Shown: piece after piece, positions 38,068-49,629 of the stretch
How positions within the stretch are numbered: position 1 is the stretch's first letter
Layout: each line of letters starts with the position of its first letter
From: Owenia fusiformis
Taxonomy: Eukaryota; Annelida; Polychaeta; Sabellida; Oweniidae
Assembly (NCBI GenBank): GCA_903813345.2
Contig: CAIIXF020000005.1
Coordinates: 27,221,375 to 27,285,374, forward strand
Length of the DNA: 64,000 nucleotides
Direction of reading: 5' to 3'
The notes under the pieces: generated by a model
The model's database searches: none
Told to the model about the DNA's origin: nothing
The model's input: only the letters and a program-made list of their open reading frames with translations
Program-made: the position numbers and the translations under genes

Positions 38068-38326
38068 GCGTTATTGTTGGAGGTCAATATTGGGTTTGGT
38101 CGTTAGTTTCCTGGCACGAAAGTTCCTTTAATCGTGACACATTTTACACTGAACTGAAATTCTTGAACGGTACTGTACACATGTATTCAACGCTACCTTA
38201 TTTGTTATCAACAGCTTATAAAGCCTCTAATTTAAAAATGGAAATACATCAAATACGGACTCAATTATATTTTTCAGTGAGTTATTGGATTCTGAACCTC
38301 TCTAAGAGGTAACACAGACGATTAAG

Positions 38327-40644
38327 ATGGCTACTCCGGTGAATCCGTTGTTCCTGAAAAGGATGTCAATGCGAGAGAGAAAGAAAACACAGAGGAGATT
38401 AAAACTGTCCAAAATAGAACCCCATGATGTGGAGGAAGGACAAAACTCCAAACCAACACATCGTCGTAAACATCACAAACAACAACATGTTCACAATGAG
38501 CATGTTGATAAACACACGAAAAACATTGACTCTCAGAAAAGAAACAACCCTAATGCTATCGGGACGAGTTTCCTATCTAATGAACAATTAGTGACAGAGG
38601 ATGATGGCACGGATGGCCGTTCCTCTAGAGGTAAAGATTCATCTAGCTGTTGCGGGCGGTTTGTGAGGGGATTATACTGGGCTATATCCTCGTCATTGGG
38701 CTTAATGATACTCTTACTATGTTATTCGTTCATTGGTGCAGCCATCTTTCAAGCCATCGAATCCCCACACGAGCAACAAGAAAAACACGAAATCATAAAC
38801 ACCAGAGAGGATATCATACAACAAATATGGAATGTCACTCAAGAAAACAACATGACAAGAGATCAATGGAGATTGTTTACCTTGGAAAGATTGGAGGAAT
38901 ACGAGGAACAGGTCAGCGACGCAATACTACACGGTGTAACATCAAACACATCGGTTCGAGTATGGGACTTTTGGGGGGCTTTGTTTTTCTGTGCGACGAT
39001 CTACACTACAGTAGGTAAGCAACGCAAACAGGAGGTAACTTATAAAAGACCTGAGACCATTTATACTTACACAACAACTTACACAACTTTATATTTACCA
39101 TTTAATTATGTTAGTCTCAGTAAAAGATTAACGAAGTAAGAATGAAGTAATTCACAAGACCCGAGGTACGGTCGATAAGGTTGAATACTAAGAGCTCTAA
39201 CACAGTCATTCATTATAATGAACTCTAAATGACTTCATTGAACTCCAACAATGGGTTGGATTATATTACAGGCGAACCGTTCTGATATTACATAATCAAT
39301 GTTTTAAACGTTTTGTTAATGTTGGTGACCCGATGTGGTGATCATAAATACCTGATCAGATATATCACGCCCGGTGATCGTACAAAATGGATGGAGGGGG
39401 GGGGATATATATACTTTTCTCTATTATGACTGTTTTAGAAAACACATCAAACACGTCTTTTGTTCTTGGTATCATATGTTCAGAATGAAATGAAACATCT
39501 ATTTCAAATTGCAATGTTGCCATCCAAAAGAAGACCATTAAATTGACGATGTATAAAATTTTAAACTATTACGCAGATTCATTGATTATGTAATATGATA
39601 TAGAGATGATCTTATATGAGGTTTTGATCGTGTTTCATATCTTCTCTCGGAAGGATTCGATATCTTCCCTCTTTCACTTTATTGCTCAGATACCTCAAAA
39701 GGATGCTTCCCCGAATTAATTTTACTCTTTTGGTCAGATATCGTTTGAAGATCAGAAACATGTGTTTTACATGTCCCTGAGAAGATGAAACTTATAAGTT
39801 ATACCTGTATAACAGAATATTTATATTTACAGGATATGGACATATATCACCAGCAACAAATGGAGGTCGAATAGCAACAATGCTTTACTCTGTGGCTGGT
39901 ATACCACTCTGTCTAATGGTGCTCACCAACCTCGGCAAAAATTTAACGAGCGTCCTAAAATGGTCGTGGAGGACATCAAGGCGGTATTACTACACGCGTA
40001 AATGTCGGAGACCTGAGGAAAAAGACGATGGTTTAGTAAAGTATGAGGAAGTGAATTTACCACTATGGCTCGCTATGGTTATTGCCATTACGTTCTCGAT
40101 CATGTATATTCTCATTGGTGCAATCGTTTACGTCCAATGGGAGACAACGTGGGGCTACTTGGAGGCGTTTTACTTTATTTTCATATCAATAAGTACAATA
40201 GGATTTGGGGATGTCCTCCCCGAGCATCCCAAATTTTTCTTGCTTTCCTTTCTGTATATCTTCATCGGACTTGCATTGGTCGCTATGATGATCAACATTG
40301 TCATGGAGACATTTTCAACAACAATTGATATTGCTAAAGTAAAAATCGAAGAAGCAAGTAAAAAGGTGATAGGAATTGATTTAAACAGTTCTTCATCCGA
40401 GTACTCTGACTCTGATAGTGACTGTCTCGATTCTCCTGGCAAAAATAAAGACACCAAAGAAAATAACAAGTCTATGGATGACCAAATAAATGAAATAATG
40501 AAAGTTCATTGTGATAAAGACACGGACGATAACACTAATGTTGAAAGTGTTGGTCCAACAAAGGATGTAATCTTGACGAGAGAAAATTCAAAAGTTGCTT
40601 CGAGTGAAGAATTGAGCAAAGATGATGATGTTGGAAAGGAGTGA
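38327..40644 (+). CDS. Two-pore-domain (K2P) potassium channel, paralog 2, two exons, 499 aa
   Basis: Exons 38327-39014 and 39833-40644, GT-AG, phase 1, total 1,500 nt. An in-frame TAA at 38303-38305 supports the start. Layout: ~120-residue Lys/His-rich N-terminus; M1 about 122-145; cap loop with NVT, NMT and NTS sequons; P1 filter TVGYGH (G230-G232); M2 about 240-266; M3 about 305-329; P2 filter TIGFGD (near 353); M4 about 365-388; and an acidic Ser/Asp-rich tail. The membrane core is nearly co-linear with the gene at 27196 (shared blocks LLCYSFIGAAI, YVQWET, WGYLEAFYFIFISISTIGFG), and the intron falls in the same glycine codon, so the two are tandem duplicates. Expected role: plasma-membrane background K+ conductance, possibly as a homo- or heterodimer with its paralog (inferred). 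Poly-A signals AATAAA at 40780-40785 and 40784-40789. Confidence 0.93.
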
Positions 40645-40779
40645 AACGAGTTGGTGTAAATCTAATTTATTGTATTTATTTTTTATATTTTGTAAGTCCA
40701 AAGTGGGCTGAGTTTGACATTAATGTTTATTTTGTATGATTCTAAGTATAACTTATACCGCTAGCACTAATGTATAAAC

Positions 40780-40789
40780 AATAAATAAA
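40780..40789 (+). terminator. Polyadenylation signals of K2P paralog 2
   Basis: Two overlapping AATAAA hexamers lie ~140 bp after the stop codon in an A/T-rich context. This is a reasonable 3' end for a short 3' UTR. Confidence 0.6.
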
Positions 40790-42008
40790 AACAAACATAT
40801 AAAATCATTAGAAAAAATAAATATTTTATTTTCATAAGTTCTTCACCTATTTGTAGATAAATACATGGACCATACTAAATATCAGTGTTAATTCAAAGAA
40901 TAATTAAGAATAAAAAGGGACAATCGCCAGTTATTTTCTCATGGCTATAGGGATGCAATTAGTCGTTATCATTTTATCAATGGGACTTAACGGGACGAGT
41001 TGAGAGTAAGTTTCGAAAAAACATTTTGTCCATCTGCCTACAGTAAAACTTGAAAGTCCAAACGTTTTGACTTTATTTCAGGATTGTGTAAATAGTTAAT
41101 TAGATTATTTAATTTTCAAACTTTTACAAGTGTTCATTTTGAATCAACAGAAAATTTTACAAGTGTATGGGCTAAAGTTACTAAGTTTTGGCAAACCCAC
41201 ATTTCCACATTTTAATCGATAGCTTGTACATTCGAATCGATATCTCAGTTATAATAATTTTAAGAATATACGGCATTTGAATGGGGTGCTTCGAATTGAT
41301 TTGCATGCAGATTTAAGGGTAATCTTTTTAAGTCCATGTGTCGGTCTTCTAAAGTAAAAAACTTAAAAAACGCCGAAACTTGATGGCCAAATTCCATTCG
41401 AATTTGCATCTACCCCTTCACTCAGCCTTCACACATCCAACAACTTACCAGCTTATAGAGGAACAAGTTTTTATTGTCTCTGAACAACCCCAGGCGAACA
41501 ACATGGTAAATATGAGATAAAATGGTTTATTTAGTATTTCCAGCAAATGTAGTCATAAAATTGACCAACCACTTTGAAATTCCTCAAATATTCTTTAAAA
41601 CACTCAACGTTTTCCGGCTCGCCTTGTACATGTATTGGTGTGCACATGGAAATTGTCTGTTTCGAGTTCATAAGATGGCAGCACTAACTAATTGTTTTAT
41701 TGAATTTCGGTAGGGAGGTGAATGGAATAGCTTGCTTTGAAAGTTTTTCACAACGAGGCTTGAGAGTTTGAATAGTGATCGGCCTGTGGACATTTATTAT
41801 TCGGAATATATTACAAAATCTATGAAAGTAGTGACATAATGTAGTCTTGGATTAAACAAATGGATTAACGATGTAACAGACTATAATGTGTTAATGAGGT
41901 TTTAGGTCAACTTCAATAGTTGGCTAATGAAATCCAAAGGTAAAGGTGGTTGACATAAATTTTTAAAAATTAAAATTTATCCAGGTGTGAAAATTTCAAA
42001 ATTCAAAA
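40790..42008. other. Intergenic region before the CELSR-like gene
   Basis: AT-rich, with no coding frame or clear repeat. An in-frame TGA at 41988-41990 precedes the CELSR start. TTTATCCAG ending at 41984 resembles an acceptor, so a 5' non-coding exon could lie upstream. No core promoter is evident. Confidence 0.4.
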
Positions 42009-45000
42009 ATGGAGCTTTATTCAGTGGTACAGACATTTTGGATGCTATGGATGTTAGTAATTTATTATTCACCGGATTGTGCATTAGGAATCGATGTGCA
42101 CATCACAGACTCAGAATTACCTGGTAGGATTATCTTCAATACTTTTATTGAAGAAAACTGGATATATTCAATGGCTGAAGAAAGTTCTTCACAAGCTAAG
42201 AAGCTAGTAATACTCAATGACAATGGTAAAGTTTTGCTTCAGTCTAGGCTGTCATGTGATTCTTTGATTCAAAATCCAGTGTCATTTTTTATCCATTGTC
42301 AGCACAAGACGCTCACAAATAGAACGGAGTTGCCAATAAATGTACATATACATGGACAAAATTGTTACATGAAGCACAGGCGAAAAGATGAAATGCGAGA
42401 ATCTAATTTAGTCACTGTATCGATAAATAGTCATAAATCAATAGGTGACTGTTTCATCCCTGGTGACATTTTAGCCCCTTTGAGAGATCATCTCCCTCTC
42501 AAATTAACGCAAGGTGTGATCAAATATAGATTGGAGAATAACAGGAACTTGTACATTAATTCCCTAACAGGTGTAATTAGCACTAATCATTCAATATGTC
42601 TCCAGGAAATTCCACTGACACTTTTAATCACACTAGAATCTCTTAATGACAAACAGAGGACAGATAGCACCACCCTTCTGCAAGTTATTATAAATCCCAA
42701 AATTGATAGCCCATCTCTGAGATTTCAATCTGAAGCTCATAACAAAATACGACACAGACACAAGTCAAGTAAACGATTGAAACGTGCAACAAATACTCGA
42801 CCGAGGTTTCAAAAATCCCAGTATGTCGATTACATCAAAGAGGAACAAAATCCAGGATTGTCTGTGATCACAATCTCTGCACAAGATCCAGATTCTGGTC
42901 AGGCTGGCACTTTAACATATTCTCTCGAAGCAACATCTGATCGAAGGAGTGAAACTATGTTCACAATAGACCCAACATCTGGCTACGTCTCAACTGTGAA
43001 AAAACTAGACCGAGAGAGTATGGACAAGCACTACTTTCAAGTTATTGCGACTGATAATGGGTCACCCCCTCTAAGTGCAATTACTGCTCTAACAATCTAT
43101 GTTGATGATGTCAATGACCATACTCCAGAATTTGAAAATCCAACATATGCCAAGTCTATCTCAGAGTCCCGGTATATTGGGTCAACTGTTTTAACAGTTA
43201 GAGCAACTGATGGTGATTTCGGCTCCAATTCTCATATCAAATATAGCATTTTGAATCCTAGTGGTGGAAATGAAGCATTTTTGATAAATGAGATCACTGG
43301 AAGTATTACAACCCGTAGAAATTTGGATAGAGAAACCCAGGATTTCTATAAGTTAGTAATTCAGGCCCATGATGATGCAGAAATCTCAAAGCGTAGAAGT
43401 TCCACTGCAGAAGTCGAGATAACTGTTTTGGATGAGAATGATAACTACCCTCAGTTCACTCAACGATCATACAATGTAGAAGTCTCTGAATCGATCGATC
43501 CAGCCCTGAGTCCTGTGATCGCAGAAATAAGCGCAACTGACAAAGATGATGGTTCTAATGCCAGACTGCGCTATAGCATCACTGGTGGTAATTCACAGGA
43601 TATGTTTGGCATTGATAGTCTAACAGGTGACTTATCCATCCTAACTGATCTTGATTTTGAAAACACCCGAAATTATAGATTGGTAGTAAGAGCTCAAGAT
43701 GGGGGTTCCCCATCTAAAAGTAACAGCACTAATGTACTTGTTCGAGTCAAAGATGAGAATGATAACACGCCAAGGTTCCTGGCACCATTTTTTCGTGAGA
43801 GTGTCTTAGAAAGTGTAGATGTGGGCCATAGTCTACTCCATGTTCAGGCATTTGATAGTGACAGTAACGATAACTCCGCCCTTATTTATACCATTGTTGA
43901 TCCCCCTCAAGATATGCCTTTAGAAATTAATCGAGAGACAGGCTGGATTGTGACCAATGGGAAGTTAGATAGAGAAACCACTGAAAAGTATTCATTTCAC
44001 GTTGAAGCCAAAGACCAAGGTATTCCTCCCTTGTCTGCAAGCACAAGTGTGATAATCACCATTCGTGACGTGAATGATAATGCACCAGTATTCTCCCCAA
44101 ATATCTACCATGCTATGGTATCGGAGGAAGATTACCCACCAACGCTGGTTGAGACTGTTACAGCCACTGATCAGGATGAAGGAGAAAATGGCAGAGTGAC
44201 ATATGACATCACAGCGGGGAACGATCGGAGATCATTTGATATCGTAAGCAACTACATGGGTCAAGGACAGATTTTACTGGCAAAGAAGCTTGACTTTAAA
44301 CGACAAAGCAGGTACATTCTTACAATTGTAGCCAGAGATGTAGGGGATAATGTAGACACGGCAACAGTTTTCATCAATGTCTCAGATGCTAACACTAAGC
44401 GACCTGTCTTCAGAGGTACTCCTTATAGGGCCCAAGTTGACGAAGATGTTGGAGTCGGTACAAGTGTATTCACCGTCTCAGCTACTGATGGAGACTCTGG
44501 AGAGAATGCGAGAATAACATATTCGCTTGATTCCTCAAACACTGTCTTCAGAATTGATGAAAATACGGGTGTGATAAGTACAAGAGAGGACCTAGATAGA
44601 GAGACAACCCCTGGATATACAGTAAGTGTAACAGCAACTGATAATGGACGTCCTAGAAAGTCTGATACAACTGATGTTGAAATCGTTATTAATGATGTGA
44701 ATGATAATAGTCCTGAGTTCTCTGAGGATATCTACATGGGAAGGATTCCTGAGGATGCTGCAGTTGGCACAAGTGTTCTTACAGTTACAGCAACAGATCG
44801 AGACTCGGGTAATAACGAACAGATTTATTTCACCTTTGAAAATGGAAATGATGGAAATGGTGATTTTACAGTAGAGCCTACATTGGGAATAGTCCGTACA
44901 GCAAAGCATCTTGATCGTGAACGACAGGCTGAGTATGAATTAAAATTATTTGCTAATGACAATGGTATCCCAATGAAGTCATCCTCTGTCATAGTTCGTG

Positions 45001-45585
45001 TCACTTTAGATGACATAAATGATAATGCACCAGCATTTGATTCAGACCCTATTGACCTCTATATCAAAGAGAACAGCCCCATAGGATCAACTGTCGATAA
45101 TATTGTAGCAGTTGACCCTGATGTAGGTGAAAATGCGAAAGTCGAGTATAAAATAGTTGGAGGTGAAGATGCAAATCTTTTTTCTCTTGTGACTAATCGG
45201 AATGAGCCTGCCGTACTTATAACAGAAACTGAGTTAGACTATGAAGGTCCAAAACGAGAATACAAAATTCTTGTACATGCAACCTCAAACCATCTGTTCT
45301 CTGAAGTAGACGTTATAATCCATGTACAAGATATCAACGATAACGTGCCGCAACTGCAGGATTTTACTATTGTGTTCAACAACTATAAAAATCATTTTCC
45401 TACAAGTCATATCGGTAGGGTACCAGCGTTTGACCCGGATGTGAATGATGAGCTGAAATATCGTTTTATATCGAAGAATGCTGAAAGTATACTTCACCTT
45501 GAGGAACGTACAGGACTTGTCAAATTAGACCCTAGACTCAACTCTGATGTTCCCAGGAATGGCACATTTCAAGTCAGCGTGTCGG
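42009..45585 (+). CDS. CELSR: CELSR/Flamingo/Starry night cadherin, first coding exon (5' partial gene)
   Basis: One exon encodes 1,192 complete codons plus one base, ending at donor GG|GTAAGT (45586). Start: ATG in AAAAATGG context, with an in-frame stop 21 nt upstream. Layout: signal peptide about 1-26 (WMLWMLVIYY core); a ~230-residue pre-cadherin segment; furin-like KRLKR ending at 259; then cadherin repeats separated by Ca-binding linkers: DDVNDHTP (366), DENDNYP (475), DENDNTP (582), DVNDNAP (687), DANTKRP (793), DVNDNSP (896), DINDNAP (1002), DINDNVP (1108). A ninth, atypical repeat (IGRVPAFDPDVND) is cut by the exon end. Eight canonical repeats plus this ninth, and a giant first exon, are the CELSR pattern. 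Full proteins continue with EGF, laminin-G, hormone-receptor, GAIN and 7TM domains and act in planar cell polarity by homophilic adhesion. Those parts are not in this window. Confidence 0.93.
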
Positions 45586-47869
45586 GTAAGTCCAAATTAT
45601 TTTTCAGAATTTTTTCATCAAATTTAGAAGCAGAATAATACCATGAATATTTTTAGGAAGAAAAATAACCTACATGTAATTTTACGAGTGTAATTTGATG
45701 CAAGTGGTAAAATGTTTCTATGGTTTCCAAGTTTTTCAATTTTGAACCTAAGTTACACATTACAAGGTCTCTAAGGACATCCACTTATATATTCAGTGTT
45801 AAATAATATTTAAGATAAACATGTCAAGAAAACAAGTCAGATGAAATATAATACACATCTTCATAATGGTCAATAAACATCAATTTGTACATCTTTCAAA
45901 TACAACTGTTTAATTTCCCCTTTCATGAACATACATGTATTATTACATACAGGGTCTTTATACTGTACAAAAATGCCTCCCCTTTATACATTTAGTTAAT
46001 TAAACAGACTGAGCGATTTCTCATTGTTTTTTGTCTCAACACGGATCAAAATCCCAACTTTATCTTTTTTAATTGATGTATGTCAATATTTCATCCTTTT
46101 GACAGCATGGTAGTATGTAATTTTCAAATTTTCAAGAGGTTGCTCTAAGGCTGGTGAACAATCTTTACAAATTTTCCAGAAACCTGGTTATGATCTTATT
46201 CATGAAAATGAACAGAAAGTGACCTTTTATCAGCTAGACCACAAGGAGACATTATATTATAACCATATTTTCTATTTTTCTTGCAAGGAGGAATTATTTT
46301 GAAGATGTTACAAAGAACTAGAATTCAGATCTCCTTAAATAATAATTTATGCAATTCCTTTCATATGCATGATTTTATTGATGTTTTTTCTCTGTACCAT
46401 AGCACAAAGAAGGAGTAAAGATTAGTAGCCTTTTTATAAATTTTCTATTTTGTATTATAAACATTTGTCAGGGCTAACTGCTAGAAGCCATGCAGTACGT
46501 AGTAAATTGACCAAGACGTTATGGATGATAAGTGCTTGTTATCTCCATTTTGCATACTGATGGGAAATAGAGCATATTCACATGAATCCTGAATGTGTTT
46601 TTCTTTGTATAAGTTCAGCCTCGTGCTCAACTTCAAGAAAACAATCTCTTAGAAATTTTTGTGAGATTAAGGTAGTTCTGCAGTTTCACAAAGAATAGTT
46701 GAAGATATGTCCTACATGTATTCTGATTTATCAAGAGTCCCTCGTTATCTTATGTTACAAGAGACATATAACAGGCTGTGGCTTGTATTTGGAATTCATG
46801 GGTTTTTGAGATTCTCAATTTAATGGAAATGAAATTTCTTTTTGGGTGCTAGGAAATTTTTGAATTGTTGAGAATTGTCAGGTTTTTATCATGTCATTTT
46901 CTAAATCTTGTCCTTTGTGATGAACTTATTCAAAAGCAGTAGTTGTTAAGAGGTGGCAGTTATCTTGACAGATGTAAGGTGTGAAATTGTTTAATTACTT
47001 ACCTGTAATTAACCTGTTTAATTACATAATTAGCAATTTGGCAACTGGTATGTTATTTCACTGCCCAGTGATCACTAGTGTAAACAGGTTAATAAGCTAA
47101 GTACATCCATTCTCTCTTATCTAGTGTTACAACCACATGGCGCAGTTGTAACACTACTTAAACATCATCTTAGCCAGTGATTATTGTCACACTGAGACCT
47201 CATTGGCATGGTGTGTTAATTCCATATACAACTAAAAAGTAATGACATTAATGTCAAGATGAGGTTTTATCCCATTATTGTTAATCAAGGCACATCTGGA
47301 GGTTCCCACCTTGATCCAACCATAATATACTCTTCAATAAATTGATTTTGCTTCTTTGAAATTAGAGGGCTTTATTTCTATGCACTGTCACTCTTATGGT
47401 ATCTTCTTGTTGGTTTGTTGCAGTAACATAATGTGATTTATATAACAAAATCAACTTTCTTCAAAGGATTTCATTTATGCTTAAAATCAATGGAAACAAA
47501 TGAAATACTCTTGGACCAAGGATGATCAGAATGATTATTTGTTATTTCTTGTGTTTCTGTTTTTGTTTCAACAATTCTGAGCCATCACATGTTTCTCCTT
47601 CATAGGCTCTAGCTCATGGGGAGATTGAAACTTGATAAATGTTAACACAGTAGCATAAAACAAAACAAACAAAACAAAAAGCATTTAGTCTGAGTAAAAG
47701 ATTCTATTTATACATAATATTGCACACTTTTATTGGATTGTAATGCAATAATAATAAAGAATTAATTAAATTGAGGGAATATTTAGTACTGAATGATAGA
47801 ATATTTATTTCTGAACCATTATTCAAATGATTGTTGAATTACTGTATTCCCACTTGATTATCTCCTGCG

Positions 47870-48260
47870 GGAGAAGCCTCACTCCTTTGGGCTTTCTCCT
47901 TTGATAGGTATATATAATCAAACTTTAGATCTGAAGAAATAGCCAACTTGCTAACAAGACTTTGATGTATTGATTTGTTACTGTTTATCATTGTTCTGTA
48001 TTCAGCTACTCCTCATCAATCTTCTACTCAACTATGTCCACATTCCTTCTTTGGTCATTCATGCATTTTTTCGAAATTTTGATTGCTCTGGCATTGTCTG
48101 GCTTTCTACATCATTTAAAGGATCAACTTCATGCCTTTTCACACTATTCCCTGCTTATTCCACCATTGTTCTCTCTATTTTGCAACATGAATATTTGATA
48201 TTTCTCTCCTGGGTTATGATATTAAGGATGCACAGGTGTTTCCATCTGAGAACTCAAATG
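47870..48260 (-). repeat. Dispersed repeat family C, reverse copy 1
   Basis: Contains CCCTGCTTATTCCACCATTG and CTATTTTGCAACATG, the complement of the family blocks CAAAATATAGT-AAAGARTGGAATTA seen near 62720. It is AT-rich with no coding signal; the plus-strand reading frame here is incidental. Confidence 0.5.
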
Positions 48261-48924
48261 ATGGATGGAAATTGAAGTTCTTTGGAGCATCTTTGAAATG
48301 AACAATTTAGATGCAACATTCTTTGGATTCTGTAATGTCATTAGTTCTGTTGAGTTTGATTTTGTCTTGGGTGCATAATATATTTTGTTAACTCTTAGAT
48401 GTCATATGATAAATTAGTGATCATTCCATGCTACACCAAAACTTTTTCCCATTGGTATGTTAGAATTTTCATCAAAAACTGAATAATTTAGGATTTTTAA
48501 CCAGTATATATGGCTCTAATTTTGTACACATTTTTGACGATTTTCAAACCAATGTCTGGATCTGATGAAGATCTGTGATATTCTGTTTCATTCGCAGCAT
48601 CTCGCTCACTGTTGATCTTAGCAGTTTGTGATTGAAACCAATTATCCAACAGTAGGTGTGATCGCCCTGTATTTACAACTGAGACCAGATGCTAGGGTTT
48701 CAATTTTACAAATGATAATGTTAACCCAGACCTGCTTGTCTGTTTTAGTGTATAATTAAATGTAATGTAAATTACTATTCCTAAAACAATAGTAAACTCA
48801 TCCCTTTTACTTCATTGGTCGCCCATTTGTAAAATGTCTGGTGGGTCGTACTTTGAAACATGAAATTTGATTTAAAAGGAATGAAATTCGAAGGGAATAA
48901 TTTGACAGATCTTTAGCCCATACT

Positions 48925-49035
48925 CCACATTGTATAGAAATGCAGGAAAATTAAGTTCATTTTTCAAATTTTGCTGAGAAATAACATAGAATAAATAAAA
49001 TCAGGTTGGTGTTTTAAGCAGACGGATAATGTCCC
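48925..49035 (+). repeat. Dispersed repeat family C, partial copy
   Basis: Shares AGAAATGCAGGAAAATTAAG, TTCAAATTTT and GTTTTAAGCAGACGG, in the same order as the copy at 62700-62890. Confidence 0.55.
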
Positions 49036-49577
49036 CCTTGAGATATTTTGTCCTCATATTCATGGAATAAATTATGATACTGTAATATTATTGTCACATT
49101 CGTAGTGTTTGCCTCATCGATCAACTCCCTAATAGTCTAATAGAACAATGTACCATCTTTGTAATATTCTTTTGGGATAATATCAAACTTTAAGATGTGA
49201 AATAAGTACTTGGAGCTTTCTTACAAATAGATTTTCCTTAAAACAATGTGTAGCTTTTCTCTAAATTTTATAAATAACTTCAAAATACTTTCTCGTTTGA
49301 GAGCATCCATTCTTAATTCTACCAACAGAAAAATGTTTTATTTTTAACAAGTTAACAATTTTTAGCATTGAAACTGGACATGTTGAAGCATGGAATTATT
49401 GATTTCTACAATTATGTCACAGTCATAGGCCTATTTAAACATTTTCATTGCATGACACTTCATATATGATTAATGAATTTGGTTATAATATTATATATAT
49501 GTCTATGTAACTGTGAACAGGTTAATGTCATGAATCTCAATGATAACCTGTGGCTTATGTTGCATTAAGTCACTAGA

Positions 49578-49629
49578 CCCCCCCCCCCTCTTCTCTTCTG
49601 ATAGATGCTGGAGTACGGGGGGGGGGGGG
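49578..49629. repeat. Facing C11 and G13 tracts
   Basis: C11 at 49578-49588 and G13 at 49617-49629, 28 bp apart, able to pair as a hairpin or to form a quadruplex on either strand. Other homopolymer tracts in the window: G13 4868-4880, G12 28401-28412, G13 36495-36507, G9 39396-39404, C14 58823-58836, G8 63526-63533 and G9 63545-63553. Confidence 0.85.

Larger units (their letters stand above)
35595..38326. other. Region between the two K2P genes
   Basis: The 3' UTR of paralog 1 likely ends near AATAAA at 35840-35845 or 35857-35862. The remainder contains a G13 tract (36495-36507), a small palindrome (36845-36957), MITE-like element B copy 2 and the upstream region of paralog 2. Open frames in 35.6-36.5 kb lack any family signature. 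A TATAAA at 38217-38222, ~105 bp before the paralog 2 start codon, could be a TATA box (weak). Confidence 0.5.

Noticed and set aside
39015-39139. C-terminal extension of K2P paralog 2 exon 1 (read-through)
   Set aside because: The donor GTAAGC at 39015 is used in the filter-splitting junction; the extension would truncate the channel.
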